Source of the DNA: Nonomuraea turkmeniaca
GTDB taxonomy: Bacteria > Actinomycetota > Actinomycetes > Streptosporangiales > Streptosporangiaceae
Assembly: GCF_005889735.1 (NCBI RefSeq)
Contig: NZ_VCKY01000019.1
Coordinates: 1-64,000, forward strand
Reading direction: 5' to 3'
Length of the DNA: 64,000 bases
Shown here in pieces: positions 22,502 to 29,942 of this stretch. The notes beneath the pieces are model-generated. The model searched no databases and was not told the DNA's origin. It was given only the letters and a program-made list of their open reading frames with translations. The translations under genes were made by a program, and so were the position numbers. Positions within the stretch are counted from its first letter, which is position 1, and the number at the start of each line of letters is the position of its first letter.

Positions 22502-23694
22502 CACTCCGCTTGAAGATCACCGCCGGTGATCCCTCGACGGTGAAGCACGGCGCGTTCGCCTACACCTGGGACATCGTGGGCGACCCCGCGGGGGCCGAGC
22601 GCATCGCCGGCCTCGGCGTGAGCACGGTGACCCTGCAGGCCGCGTACCACTCGGTCCGGGCCACCACCCCGTGGCATCCGCGCCACCGCATCGTGCAGGC
22701 CGACCACGCGGCGGCCTACTTCCGGCTGCGCCCCGAGCGCTGGCGCGGGCGGCTTCGGCCGTATCCGCCGAGCTGGGGGGTGCCCGACGAGGACAGGTTC
22801 GGCACGGCGCTGGCCGCGCTGGCGGGGGCCGGGCTGCGGGCCGAGGCCTGGCTGGTGCTCACGCACTCCTCGGTGCTGGGCCGCGAAGCACCCGACCTGA
22901 CGGTCAGGAACGCCTACGGCGAGTCCTACTCCTACGCGCTCTGCCCGGCCCAGCCCGCCGTCCACGACTACGCGATCACCCTCGTGCGCGAGGTCTGCGA
23001 GCAGTACGACGTGCCCGCGCTGATGCTGGAGGCGTGCGGCTGGCTGGGCGCGGAGCACGCCGGCCACCACGAGAAGACCTCCGGCGCCCATCTGTCCGCC
23101 TGCGGCAGGGCGCTGCTGTCCCTCTGCCTCTGCCCTGCCTGCGGGGCCGGGCTGGCCGGGCGTGGCCTGGACGTCGAGGAGCTGGCGCGCGACGTGCGCG
23201 CCGCCGTGGACAGGGAGCTCCAGCAGGGCGTCCCGGCCGGGACGAGCCTGGACGAAGCGCTCGGCCGCGAGCGCGCCCGGGCCCTGTACGGTCACCGCGG
23301 CCAGGTCATCGCCGACCTGGTGCGCGATGTGGCGGCGGGGGCCGGTGGGCGCGAGCTGCTGCTCATGGCCACCGACGATCCGCAGGTCACCGGCCCCGAC
23401 GTGGGGATCGACCTGGCCTCCTTCGACGCGCCGGTCGACGCGTACGTGCTCAAGTGCTGGGGCCAGGAGGAGGCGGCCCTGGCCCAGGTGAAGGCCGCGG
23501 CGAGCCGCACCGGGGTCCCCATCGTCGCCAACCTCACCGTGCTGGAAGACGGCCACGCCCGGATCCCGGCCCTGGCCGCCGACCTCGTCGCCGGGGGCGC
23601 GCGGCAGCTACGTTACTACCACGCCGGGCTCGGCTCGCCCGCCCGCCTGGCCAGCGTGCGAGCGGCGGCTCGCTTGAAGGAGAGGCAATGCTGA
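22498..23694 (+). CDS. Uncharacterised TIM-barrel protein, possible glycoside hydrolase
   Basis: GTG 22498 overlaps the permease stop (GTGA) and gives 398 residues. I do not recognise the family firmly. The pattern of beta strands (HGAFAYTWDIV, GVSTVTLQAAYHS, AEAWLVLTHSS, VPALMLEACGW, ELLLMATDDP, VDAYVLKCWG, VPIVANLTVLEDG) suggests a TIM barrel. The mid-protein motif CLCPACGAGL recalls the Cys cluster seen in several putative glycosyl-hydrolase (GHL) families. Candidate acids are the Glu in MLEAC and the Asp residues in ATDDP. There is no signal peptide, so it would act on imported oligosaccharide. It overlaps the next gene by 7 bases. Confidence 0.6.
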   Translation: MTLRLKITAGDPSTVKHGAFAYTWDIVGDPAGAERIAGLGVSTVTLQAAYHSVRATTPWHPRHRIVQADHAAAYFRLRPERWRGRLRPYPPSWGVPDEDRFGTALAALAGAGLRAEAWLVLTHSSVLGREAPDLTVRNAYGESYSYALCPAQPAVHDYAITLVREVCEQYDVPALMLEACGWLGAEHAGHHEKTSGAHLSACGRALLSLCLCPACGAGLAGRGLDVEELARDVRAAVDRELQQGVPAGTSLDEALGRERARALYGHRGQVIADLVRDVAAGAGGRELLLMATDDPQVTGPDVGIDLASFDAPVDAYVLKCWGQEEAALAQVKAAASRTGVPIVANLTVLEDGHARIPALAADLVAGGARQLRYYHAGLGSPARLASVRAAARLKERQC

Positions 23695-24674
23695 ACGGCC
23701 TTTACGTGATGGATCCGAACCGCTTCGACGATGTCTACGGCCCGCAGGCCCGGGCCGCGATCGAGCGGCACCTCGCCATCGCCTCGCCCCCGCTCACCGC
23801 CGACCGGCTCACTCCCGACGTGCTGGCCCCCCTCGAGGTGCTGGTGACCGGGTGGGGGGCGCCCAGGCTGGACGCCGAGCTGCTCGCCGCCGCGCCCAAG
23901 CTCTCGCTGGTGCTGTACGGCGCGGGCTCCATCCGCCCGCTGGTCACCCCGGAGATGTGGGCCAGGGGAGTGCGGGTCACCTCGGCGGCCACCGCCAACG
24001 CCACCCCGGTCGCCGAGTTCGCGCTCTCGCAGATCCTGTACGCGCTCAAGCATGGCTGGCGCTACGTGCTGGCCGCGCGCGCCGCCGCCGCTCCCGCCCC
24101 GCGCGGGCCCGAGACCGGGGCCTACGGCGCGGTGGTCGGGCTGCTCTCGCTCGGCGCCACGGGCCGGGCCACGGCGCGGCTGCTCGCCCATCACAACCTC
24201 GTCGTGCAGGCCCACGACCCGTACGCCGACCCGGCGCAGGCGGAACAGCTCGGCGTACGCCTCGTCGGCCTGGCGGAGTTGTTCGCCACCTCAGACGTGG
24301 TGAGCCTGCACGCGCCGCTCACCCCTGAGACGCGCGGCATCGTCGGAACCGGGCTGCTGGAGTCGATGAAGCCCGACGCCACCCTGATCAACACGGCGCG
24401 CGGCGGCCTCGTCGACGAGACCGCGCTCGTGGACGTGCTGGGCCGGCGGACCGACCTGTTCGCCGTCCTCGACGTCACCGACCCGGAACCACCCGTCGCG
24501 GGCTCGCCGCTGTTCACGATGCCCAACATCGTCGTCACCCCGCACGTTGCGGGCAGCCTGGGCCACGAGCGGCGCCGCCATGGGGAGGCGATGGCCGAGG
24601 AGCTCGCCCGCTACGTCGCGGGCGAGCCGCTGCTGTACGAGATCACCGAGTCCGGCCTGGCGACGAGGGCATGA
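23688..24674 (+). CDS. D-2-hydroxyacid dehydrogenase-type oxidoreductase 1
   Basis: The product has 328 residues from ATG 23688, with GAAGGAGAG upstream as ribosome-binding site. The NAD(P) domain has VGLLSLGATGR, where the first Gly of the usual GxGxxG is replaced by Ser. The catalytic Arg lies in INTARGGLVDETAL and the catalytic His in VVTPHVAGSLGHER. Family members oxidise or reduce 2-keto and 2-hydroxy acids. In this operon it probably handles a sugar-acid intermediate. It overlaps its neighbours on both sides. Confidence 0.85.
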   Translation: MLNGLYVMDPNRFDDVYGPQARAAIERHLAIASPPLTADRLTPDVLAPLEVLVTGWGAPRLDAELLAAAPKLSLVLYGAGSIRPLVTPEMWARGVRVTSAATANATPVAEFALSQILYALKHGWRYVLAARAAAAPAPRGPETGAYGAVVGLLSLGATGRATARLLAHHNLVVQAHDPYADPAQAEQLGVRLVGLAELFATSDVVSLHAPLTPETRGIVGTGLLESMKPDATLINTARGGLVDETALVDVLGRRTDLFAVLDVTDPEPPVAGSPLFTMPNIVVTPHVAGSLGHERRRHGEAMAEELARYVAGEPLLYEITESGLATRA

Positions 24675-25660
24675 GCACCAGCAGTCGCCGCGGCCTACGC
24701 ACCCTGGTGCTGCTGCCGCCGCACGATCCGGCCACCGCCGGCTGGCCGGATCGGCTGGAGCAGGCGGTGCCGGAGCTCGTCGTGCTCCAGCCGCGGACCA
24801 GCGAGGAGGCGGCGCACGCGCTGGCGGAGGCCGACGCCGCCTACGGCACGCTGCCCGCGGACCTGCTGGCGCACGCCGGGCGGCTGCGCTGGCTGCAGGC
24901 CCCGCAGGCCGGGCCGCCCCCGGGGTTCTACCATCCGGCCCTGGTCGCGCACCCCGTGCAGGTCACCAACATGCGTGACACCTACACCGACCACGTGGCC
25001 GCGCACACGCTGGCGCTGGTGCTCGCGCTGGCCAGGGGCCTGCCGAGATACGTCCGCGACCAGGCCCGCGCGCGCTGGGCGCCCGACTGGGACCCCGGCG
25101 CCGTGCTCCCCCTGGGCGAGGCCACCGCCCTGGTGGTCGGGGTGGGCGCGGTCGGGGCCGAGGTCGGCAGGCTGCTGGCGGCGTTCGGCACCAGGGTCGT
25201 GGGCGTGGACGCCCGGCGCGGCGGCCCCGTGCCGGGCTTCGCCGAGGTGCAGCCGGCCGACGCACTCGACCGGCTGCTGCCCGCGGCGGACCTGGTCATC
25301 CTGACCGTTCCGCACACCCCCGCCACCGAGGGCCTGCTGGACGCGCGGCGGCTGGCGCTCGCCAAGCCCGGGGCGTACGTCGTCAACATCGGCCGCGGGC
25401 CCACCGTCCGGCTCGACGACCTGGCCGCCGCCCTGTCCGCGGGACGCCTGGCCGGCGCGGCCCTGGACGTCTTCGAGACCGAACCGCTTCCCGCCGATCA
25501 CTCGCTCTGGCGGCGTCCCGACGTGCTCATCACTCCGCACGTGGCCGGCGTGGGGCCGCATGCCGGCGAGCGGCGCTTCGCCGTCCTGCTGGAGAACGCC
25601 CGGCGCTTCGTGGCCGGGCGGGAACTGATCAATCTGGTCGACAAGTCTGAATGGTACTGA
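24671..25660 (+). CDS. D-2-hydroxyacid dehydrogenase-type oxidoreductase 2
   Basis: The 329-residue product begins at ATG 24671 (ATGA overlap). It has an intact nucleotide motif VVGVGAVGAEVG, the catalytic Arg in NIGRGPTVRLDDL and the His in ITPHVAGVG. It is clearly different in sequence from the preceding dehydrogenase, so the pair is not a recent tandem duplication and the two probably act on different substrates or in opposite directions. The gene is followed after one base by the propeller-protein gene. Confidence 0.85.
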   Translation: MSTSSRRGLRTLVLLPPHDPATAGWPDRLEQAVPELVVLQPRTSEEAAHALAEADAAYGTLPADLLAHAGRLRWLQAPQAGPPPGFYHPALVAHPVQVTNMRDTYTDHVAAHTLALVLALARGLPRYVRDQARARWAPDWDPGAVLPLGEATALVVGVGAVGAEVGRLLAAFGTRVVGVDARRGGPVPGFAEVQPADALDRLLPAADLVILTVPHTPATEGLLDARRLALAKPGAYVVNIGRGPTVRLDDLAAALSAGRLAGAALDVFETEPLPADHSLWRRPDVLITPHVAGVGPHAGERRFAVLLENARRFVAGRELINLVDKSEWY

Positions 25661-25661
25661 C

Positions 25662-27008
25662 ATGATCAAAAGACGAAACTTCCTGCTCGGCGGCACGTTA
25701 GTCGCCCTGGCTCCGCTCGTGCCCGACCTGCCCGCGCTCGCGAGCGCCGGCTCCGGCTTCGCCGTCCAGACCGTCGCCACCGGCGTGGCGGCCAAGAGCG
25801 ACCGGCGCGCCATGGCCGGCGGCCTGTACGACCCGGTCGCGGGCAAGACGTTCATCTCCTGGACCGGGGAGAACACTCATCCCTACGTCGCCGCGTACGA
25901 CCACGCCACCGGCACGTGGACCCAGCCGATCAAGGTCGGGCAGTCGCCGAAGGCCGACTCGCACCATTACCCGGTGATGATCCAGGCCGACGACGGCCGG
26001 CTCCTGGTCTTCTACGGTTCGCACAACAGCGTCCAGCGGCTGGCCATCTCCCCGCCGCACACCGTCGAGGGGAACTGGACCGACGGGACCATCGACGCCG
26101 CGCCGCGCTCGACGTACCCGATGCCCGTCAAGGCGAGCAACGGCGACATCTACCTCTTCTTCCGCTCGACCCCGCACAACGACGACCCCTCCCTCCCCAC
26201 CGACTACCGGCCCATCCACTACGTCCTGTCCACCGACGACGGCCGTACCTGGACCCACTCCCAGGACCTGGAGGGCATCCCGTACGCCATCGGCTCCACG
26301 GACCGGCCCGACAACTGCAACGAGATCTACATCGGCGAGATCGAGGTCACCCCGGCGCAGGGAAACGTGCCGGAACGTTTCCACTTCGTCTGGACGCTCG
26401 CCGGCGGCGGACCCGGCCGCCACGAGCACGACTACTACCACCGCAACCTGTACTACGCGGCCTTCCAGCCCGGCGACCGGCATTTCTACAGCGCCGCCGG
26501 CGACGACCTGGGCGCCGGAGTGGACTGCGGCGCCGCCTCCCGGCTCCCGCTCGTCCTGGAGACCGAGCTGAAAAGGGCGAAGCCGCTGTCACGGGACGTC
26601 GGTTACACCCACCTGGTCGGGTCGATGGCGGGTAACCGTCCGGTGCTGCTGTTCATGCTCCAGGACGGCGACACCACCGTCGTGCACGCGGCCGCATGGC
26701 AGGGCCACGGCTGGCGCATCGCCGAGCTGACCAGGGAGGCGACCCTGTTCGACAAGGAGCAGATCTCCCCGACCGCGTTCCGCGTCTACGCCAACCCCGC
26801 CGACGGAACCTCGGCCGTCTACACCTACATCCTGGAGAACGGCAGCCACTGGCGGTCCGAGGCCAGGGTTCCCACTCCCACCAGGATCCAGCGTGCCAGC
26901 CTCATCGCCGGCTTCCGCGACCCCGCGCGCGTGGTCCTGACCGGCTCGGCCGCCAGCCCCACGGTCCCCGCAGGCGGCATGTTCGTCCTCGGGATGCCGG
27001 GCACGTGA
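25662..27008 (+). CDS. Tat-exported BNR_4 propeller protein, candidate polysaccharide lyase
   Basis: The 448-residue protein starts with a twin-arginine signal (KRRNFLLGG, Arg 4-5, then a hydrophobic run to ALASA near residue 29). The rest is a BNR_4-type beta-propeller (HYPVMIQADDGRLLVFYGSHN, STDDGRTW). His101 and His121 lie 20 apart, and Tyr152 and Arg168 lie 16 apart. From memory this resembles the catalytic layout of PL24/PL25 ulvan lyases and related rhamnose-uronate lyases, and should be checked by alignment. It would act outside the cell and feed the importer. It is the seventh gene of the operon. Confidence 0.7.
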   Translation: MIKRRNFLLGGTLVALAPLVPDLPALASAGSGFAVQTVATGVAAKSDRRAMAGGLYDPVAGKTFISWTGENTHPYVAAYDHATGTWTQPIKVGQSPKADSHHYPVMIQADDGRLLVFYGSHNSVQRLAISPPHTVEGNWTDGTIDAAPRSTYPMPVKASNGDIYLFFRSTPHNDDPSLPTDYRPIHYVLSTDDGRTWTHSQDLEGIPYAIGSTDRPDNCNEIYIGEIEVTPAQGNVPERFHFVWTLAGGGPGRHEHDYYHRNLYYAAFQPGDRHFYSAAGDDLGAGVDCGAASRLPLVLETELKRAKPLSRDVGYTHLVGSMAGNRPVLLFMLQDGDTTVVHAAAWQGHGWRIAELTREATLFDKEQISPTAFRVYANPADGTSAVYTYILENGSHWRSEARVPTPTRIQRASLIAGFRDPARVVLTGSAASPTVPAGGMFVLGMPGT

Positions 27009-28132
27009 ACCGGATAGCACGCGTCGAGACCTTCACCGTGGCCCTGCCCTCGCTGCGCGACTTCTCCGTCGCGGGCGGATCCGTCGTCCAGGGCGGCCGC
27101 CCGGCCGTCAGAGTCCTGGTGAAGGTCACGGCCGACGACGGCGCCACCGGGTGGGGCGAGGCCACCCCGATCCCCTCCTGGACGTACGAGACCACCGAGT
27201 CCATCGTCTCCACGATCGAGGGCTACCTGGCCCCGGCGGCCGTCGGCCGCCCGCTGTGGGACCTCGACGGGCTCTGCCGCGCCTTCGACCGCACCATCAG
27301 CAAGGGCTTCTCGATCGGCATGCCGCTGGCGCGCGCGGCGGTCGACGTGGCCTGCCACGACGCCTTCGCCCGCAGCCTGGGCCTGTCCCTCGGCGAGCTG
27401 TGGGGCCGGCGCAGGCGCGACACCATCGAGCTGGCCTGGATCGTGGCCACCGAGTCGGCGGCCACGGCCGCCGACTCGGTGACCGAGGGCCGCGCGCACG
27501 GTTACCGCCACCTCAAGGTCAAGGTCGGTCTGCACGACGAGGACGAGGACATGGCCATCGTGGCCGCCGTACGCGCGGCCGCCCCCGACGCCGTGCTCTG
27601 GGTGGACGCCAACCAGGGCTACACGGCCGCCGCCGCGCTCCGGGTCGCCAGGCGACTGGCCGACCTGGACATCGCCGTCTTCGAGCAGCCGCTGCCGTCC
27701 AACGACATCGCCGGTCTGCGCCGCCTGCGGGACGCCAGCCCCGTCCCGGTGGCCGTGGACGAGAGCCTGCGCCACCCGAGCGACCTGGCGACGTTCGTCC
27801 GGCTCGACGCCATCGACGTCGCCGTCGCCAAGGTGCAGCGCTGCGGCGGGCTGACCCTGGCTCTGCGCCAGTGCCAGCTCGCCGAGGACTGCGGCCTGGC
27901 GATCATGGGCTCCGGCCTCACCGAGTCCGACGTCGGGCTGGCCGCTTCGCTCCACCTGTTCGCCGCGTTCGGCGTGGACACACCGGTCGACCTCAACGGC
28001 CGGCAGTTCATCGCCAGCCCCTACGCCACGGATCCGGTCATCACCGTCGCCGACGGCGTCGCCCACGTGCCCACCGGCCCCGGCCTGGGGATCGGCGTGG
28101 ACGAGCAGGTGGTCCGCGCACTCGCTCTTTGA
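27005..28132 (+). CDS. Enolase-superfamily enzyme (muconate-lactonizing/dehydratase type)
   Basis: GTG 27005 overlaps the previous stop (GTGA) and gives 375 residues. The MLE-type residues are present: KxK (HLKVKVG, about residues 170-174), metal ligands Asp in WVDANQG, Glu in FEQP and Glu in VDES, the second base Lys in VAKVQRCGG, and GSGLTESDVG near the end. The superfamily abstracts an alpha-proton from a carboxylate. In this context a sugar-acid dehydratase or cycloisomerase is likely. It is the last gene of the operon, 36 bases before the convergent sigma gene. Confidence 0.85.
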   Translation: MNRIARVETFTVALPSLRDFSVAGGSVVQGGRPAVRVLVKVTADDGATGWGEATPIPSWTYETTESIVSTIEGYLAPAAVGRPLWDLDGLCRAFDRTISKGFSIGMPLARAAVDVACHDAFARSLGLSLGELWGRRRRDTIELAWIVATESAATAADSVTEGRAHGYRHLKVKVGLHDEDEDMAIVAAVRAAAPDAVLWVDANQGYTAAAALRVARRLADLDIAVFEQPLPSNDIAGLRRLRDASPVPVAVDESLRHPSDLATFVRLDAIDVAVAKVQRCGGLTLALRQCQLAEDCGLAIMGSGLTESDVGLAASLHLFAAFGVDTPVDLNGRQFIASPYATDPVITVADGVAHVPTGPGLGIGVDEQVVRALAL

Positions 28133-28167
28133 CGCGTCCACACGCCGTCCCGGGGTGAGCAGCCGCG

Positions 28168-29103
28168 TCAGCCCGTCGTCCAAGGCCGGAGCTTCTCGGG
28201 GTTCCGTACTCCCCAGATGTGCGTGATCCGGTCGCCTGCGATGTCGAACGCCATCACCACCACGGTGACGCCATCCTGCTGAGCCACCAGACCGGGCTGG
28301 CCGTTGACCGTACGCTCCAGGAACATCAGGCCGGGTGCCTTGTCGGCGATCTCCACCAAACCGCGCGCGATCTGCTCGCCGCCTTGGACGGGGTGGAGCA
28401 GGGCGCTGGCGAGGCCGCCGCCGTCGGCGACCGCCGTGGCGTCGGGGGCGAGGACGCTGATGAGGGCGTCGATGTCCTTGGCTTCCCAGGCCTTCTTGAA
28501 CTCCCTGACGATGCCGGCGCGCTGGGCTGCCGGAATCGCGGGGGCCTGCGAGGCGCGGATGCGGCGGCGGGCCGAGGAGGCCAGCTGGCGACATGCCGCC
28601 GGCGTACGGCTGACGATCTCGGCCACTTCTGCGAAGGAGTAGCGGAAGACGTCGTGCAGGATGAACGCCACGCGCTCGGCCGGCGTCATCGATTCGAGCA
28701 CGACGAGGAAGGCCATGTTGATCGACTCGTCGAGGGTGACCCGGTCGGCCGGGTCGACCGTGGCGCCGCCTGAGCGTCCGTTGATCCACTCCGTACGGTC
28801 GGGCAGCGGCTCGGGGATCCATTCGCCCACGTAGCTCTCGCGCCGAGCCCGTGCCGAGCCGAGCAGGTCGAGGCAGATGCGACCGGCGACCTTCGTCAGC
28901 CAGGCGCCGGGCGACTCGATGGCCTCCTGTCGCTGCCGGGACATGGCGTACCAGCGGGCGTAGGTCTCCTGTACGACATCCTCGGCATCGGCCAGGGTGC
29001 CCAGGAGCCGGTAGGCGAGATTGATCAGGTGACGTCGCTCGCTCATGATCGCGCTCAGGCTCGGATCGAGCCGGCCGTCTCCTGGCTGGGATGGGGTCGT
29101 CAT
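28168..29103 (-). CDS. sigJ: ECF41 (SigJ-type) RNA polymerase sigma factor
   Basis: The product has sigma region 2 (AYRLLGTLADAEDVVQETY), region 4 (SFAEVAEIVSRTPAACRQL) and a C-terminal SnoaL-like domain of about 110 residues. The linker contains GEWIPEPLP, a form of the WLPEP signature, and the C-terminal domain has DGGG; both are hallmarks of ECF41, in which the C-terminal domain tunes activity. I prefer ATG 29103 (311 residues) to an upstream ATG at 29130. It has AAGGAAAG upstream, and the predicted promoter at 29147-29171 would leave almost no leader for 29130. The gene is divergent from yceI. Confidence 0.88.
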   Translation of the reverse strand: MTTPSQPGDGRLDPSLSAIMSERRHLINLAYRLLGTLADAEDVVQETYARWYAMSRQRQEAIESPGAWLTKVAGRICLDLLGSARARRESYVGEWIPEPLPDRTEWINGRSGGATVDPADRVTLDESINMAFLVVLESMTPAERVAFILHDVFRYSFAEVAEIVSRTPAACRQLASSARRRIRASQAPAIPAAQRAGIVREFKKAWEAKDIDALISVLAPDATAVADGGGLASALLHPVQGGEQIARGLVEIADKAPGLMFLERTVNGQPGLVAQQDGVTVVVMAFDIAGDRITHIWGVRNPEKLRPWTTG

Positions 29104-29146
29104 GGTGTCGCCGGCTTTCCTTTGTCGCATCTGCCTTCACCAGATC

Positions 29147-29171
29147 GACGAGACAACCCCCCGGAATGTGA
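29147..29171 (-). promoter_or_regulatory. ECF41-type promoter for the sigma gene
   Basis: On the minus strand TCACA (29171-29167) is followed after exactly 16 bases by CGTC (29150-29147). This matches the TGTCACA-N16-CGTC consensus reported for ECF41 promoters at its core. It would make the sigma gene autoregulated. It forms one arm of a large inverted repeat. Confidence 0.7.
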
Positions 29172-29186
29172 GGTTGACGCGTCGCC

Positions 29187-29211
29187 TCACATTCCGAGGG
29201 GTTATGTCGTC
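29187..29211 (+). promoter_or_regulatory. ECF41-type promoter toward yceI
   Basis: TCACA (29187-29191) and CGTC (29208-29211) are separated by 16 bases, the mirror image of the minus-strand promoter. The two promoters form an inverted repeat with a perfect 12-bp core (CGGAATGTGAGG and CCTCACATTCCG) around an 11-base centre. Transcription would run into the small frame at 29263 and yceI at 29386. Confidence 0.7.
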
Positions 29212-29262
29212 GTACTGCTGAGACGAGCACCCATCCCGCGAACACGAAAGCTCAACGACATC

Positions 29263-29355
29263 ATGACCGACGTCCCGTCCCGCGGACCGGACGCCCCGTG
29301 TACCACGACCGCTACCGACGCACCTCTCATGACCGGCTCGGAACTGAACGGCTGA
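29263..29355 (+). CDS. Small open frame in the yceI leader
   Basis: A 30-codon frame (ATG 29263, TGA 29353-29355) lies between the predicted ECF41 promoter and yceI. It is rich in Thr, Asp and Pro and has no recognisable motif. A weak purine stretch (CGAAAG) precedes it by about 12 bases. It may be a leader peptide, a relic or chance. Confidence 0.25.
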   Translation: MTDVPSRGPDAPCTTTATDAPLMTGSELNG

Positions 29356-29385
29356 CGACCTCTTCCTTTCTAGGAGCGACCAAGC

Positions 29386-29931
29386 ATGACCACCACGAGC
29401 ATGCTCAGCGAGCTGACCGGCGACTACGTCCTCGACACCGCCCACACCCGGATCGGCTTCGTCGCCCGGCACAGGATGGCCACCAAGGTGCGCGGGCACT
29501 TCGAGGAGTTCGAGGGCAGCGCGCATCTGGACGGCGACGACCCGTCGAAGTCGAGCGCCGAGCTCACGATCCAGGCGGAGAGCATCCAGACCCGCAACCC
29601 GCGGCGGGACGACCCCCTGCGCAGCGAGTTCCTGGACATGCGCAACCACCCGACCATCACCTTCACCTCGATCGGGGTGAAGCAGGTCGACGAGACCAGC
29701 TTCAAGGTCACCGGTGACCTGACCATCCGCGGCGTGACCAAGCCGGTCACCGTGGACTTCAAGCTGACCGGCGCGGAGAACGGCCCGCGGGGCTCCTTCC
29801 GGGTCTGCTTCACCGGCAGCGTCACGATCAGCCGCAAGGACTGGGGTGTGAACTGGAACGCCGCGACCCAAGTCCTGGTCAGCGAGAAGGTGGCGCTGGA
29901 GTTCGACATCGCCGCGATCCGGCGGCCCTGA
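29386..29931 (+). CDS. YceI family protein
   Basis: The 181-residue product has the lipocalin-like YceI pattern: GDYVLDTAHTRIGFVARH at the start, then SIQTRNPRRDDPLRSEFLDM, the central TITFTSIGV and LTIRGVTKPVTVDF. YceI proteins bind isoprenoid-type ligands and are linked to stress responses. There is no signal peptide, so this is the cytoplasmic actinobacterial type. The ECF41-like promoter upstream suggests that it is a direct target of the adjacent sigma factor. The start at ATG 29386 follows TAGGAGCG. Confidence 0.9.
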   Translation: MTTTSMLSELTGDYVLDTAHTRIGFVARHRMATKVRGHFEEFEGSAHLDGDDPSKSSAELTIQAESIQTRNPRRDDPLRSEFLDMRNHPTITFTSIGVKQVDETSFKVTGDLTIRGVTKPVTVDFKLTGAENGPRGSFRVCFTGSVTISRKDWGVNWNAATQVLVSEKVALEFDIAAIRRP

Positions 29932-29942
29932 CCTGGCCGGCT

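Noticed and set aside
29103..29130. ATG 29130 as start of the sigma gene
   Set aside because: The predicted promoter elements leave almost no leader before 29130, while ATG 29103 has an AAGGAAAG ribosome-binding site and the usual family N-terminus.
26825..29245. A minus-strand frame of about 800 codons across the enolase and sigma genes
   Set aside because: It overlaps two well-supported genes in the wrong frame or strand and shows no motifs.
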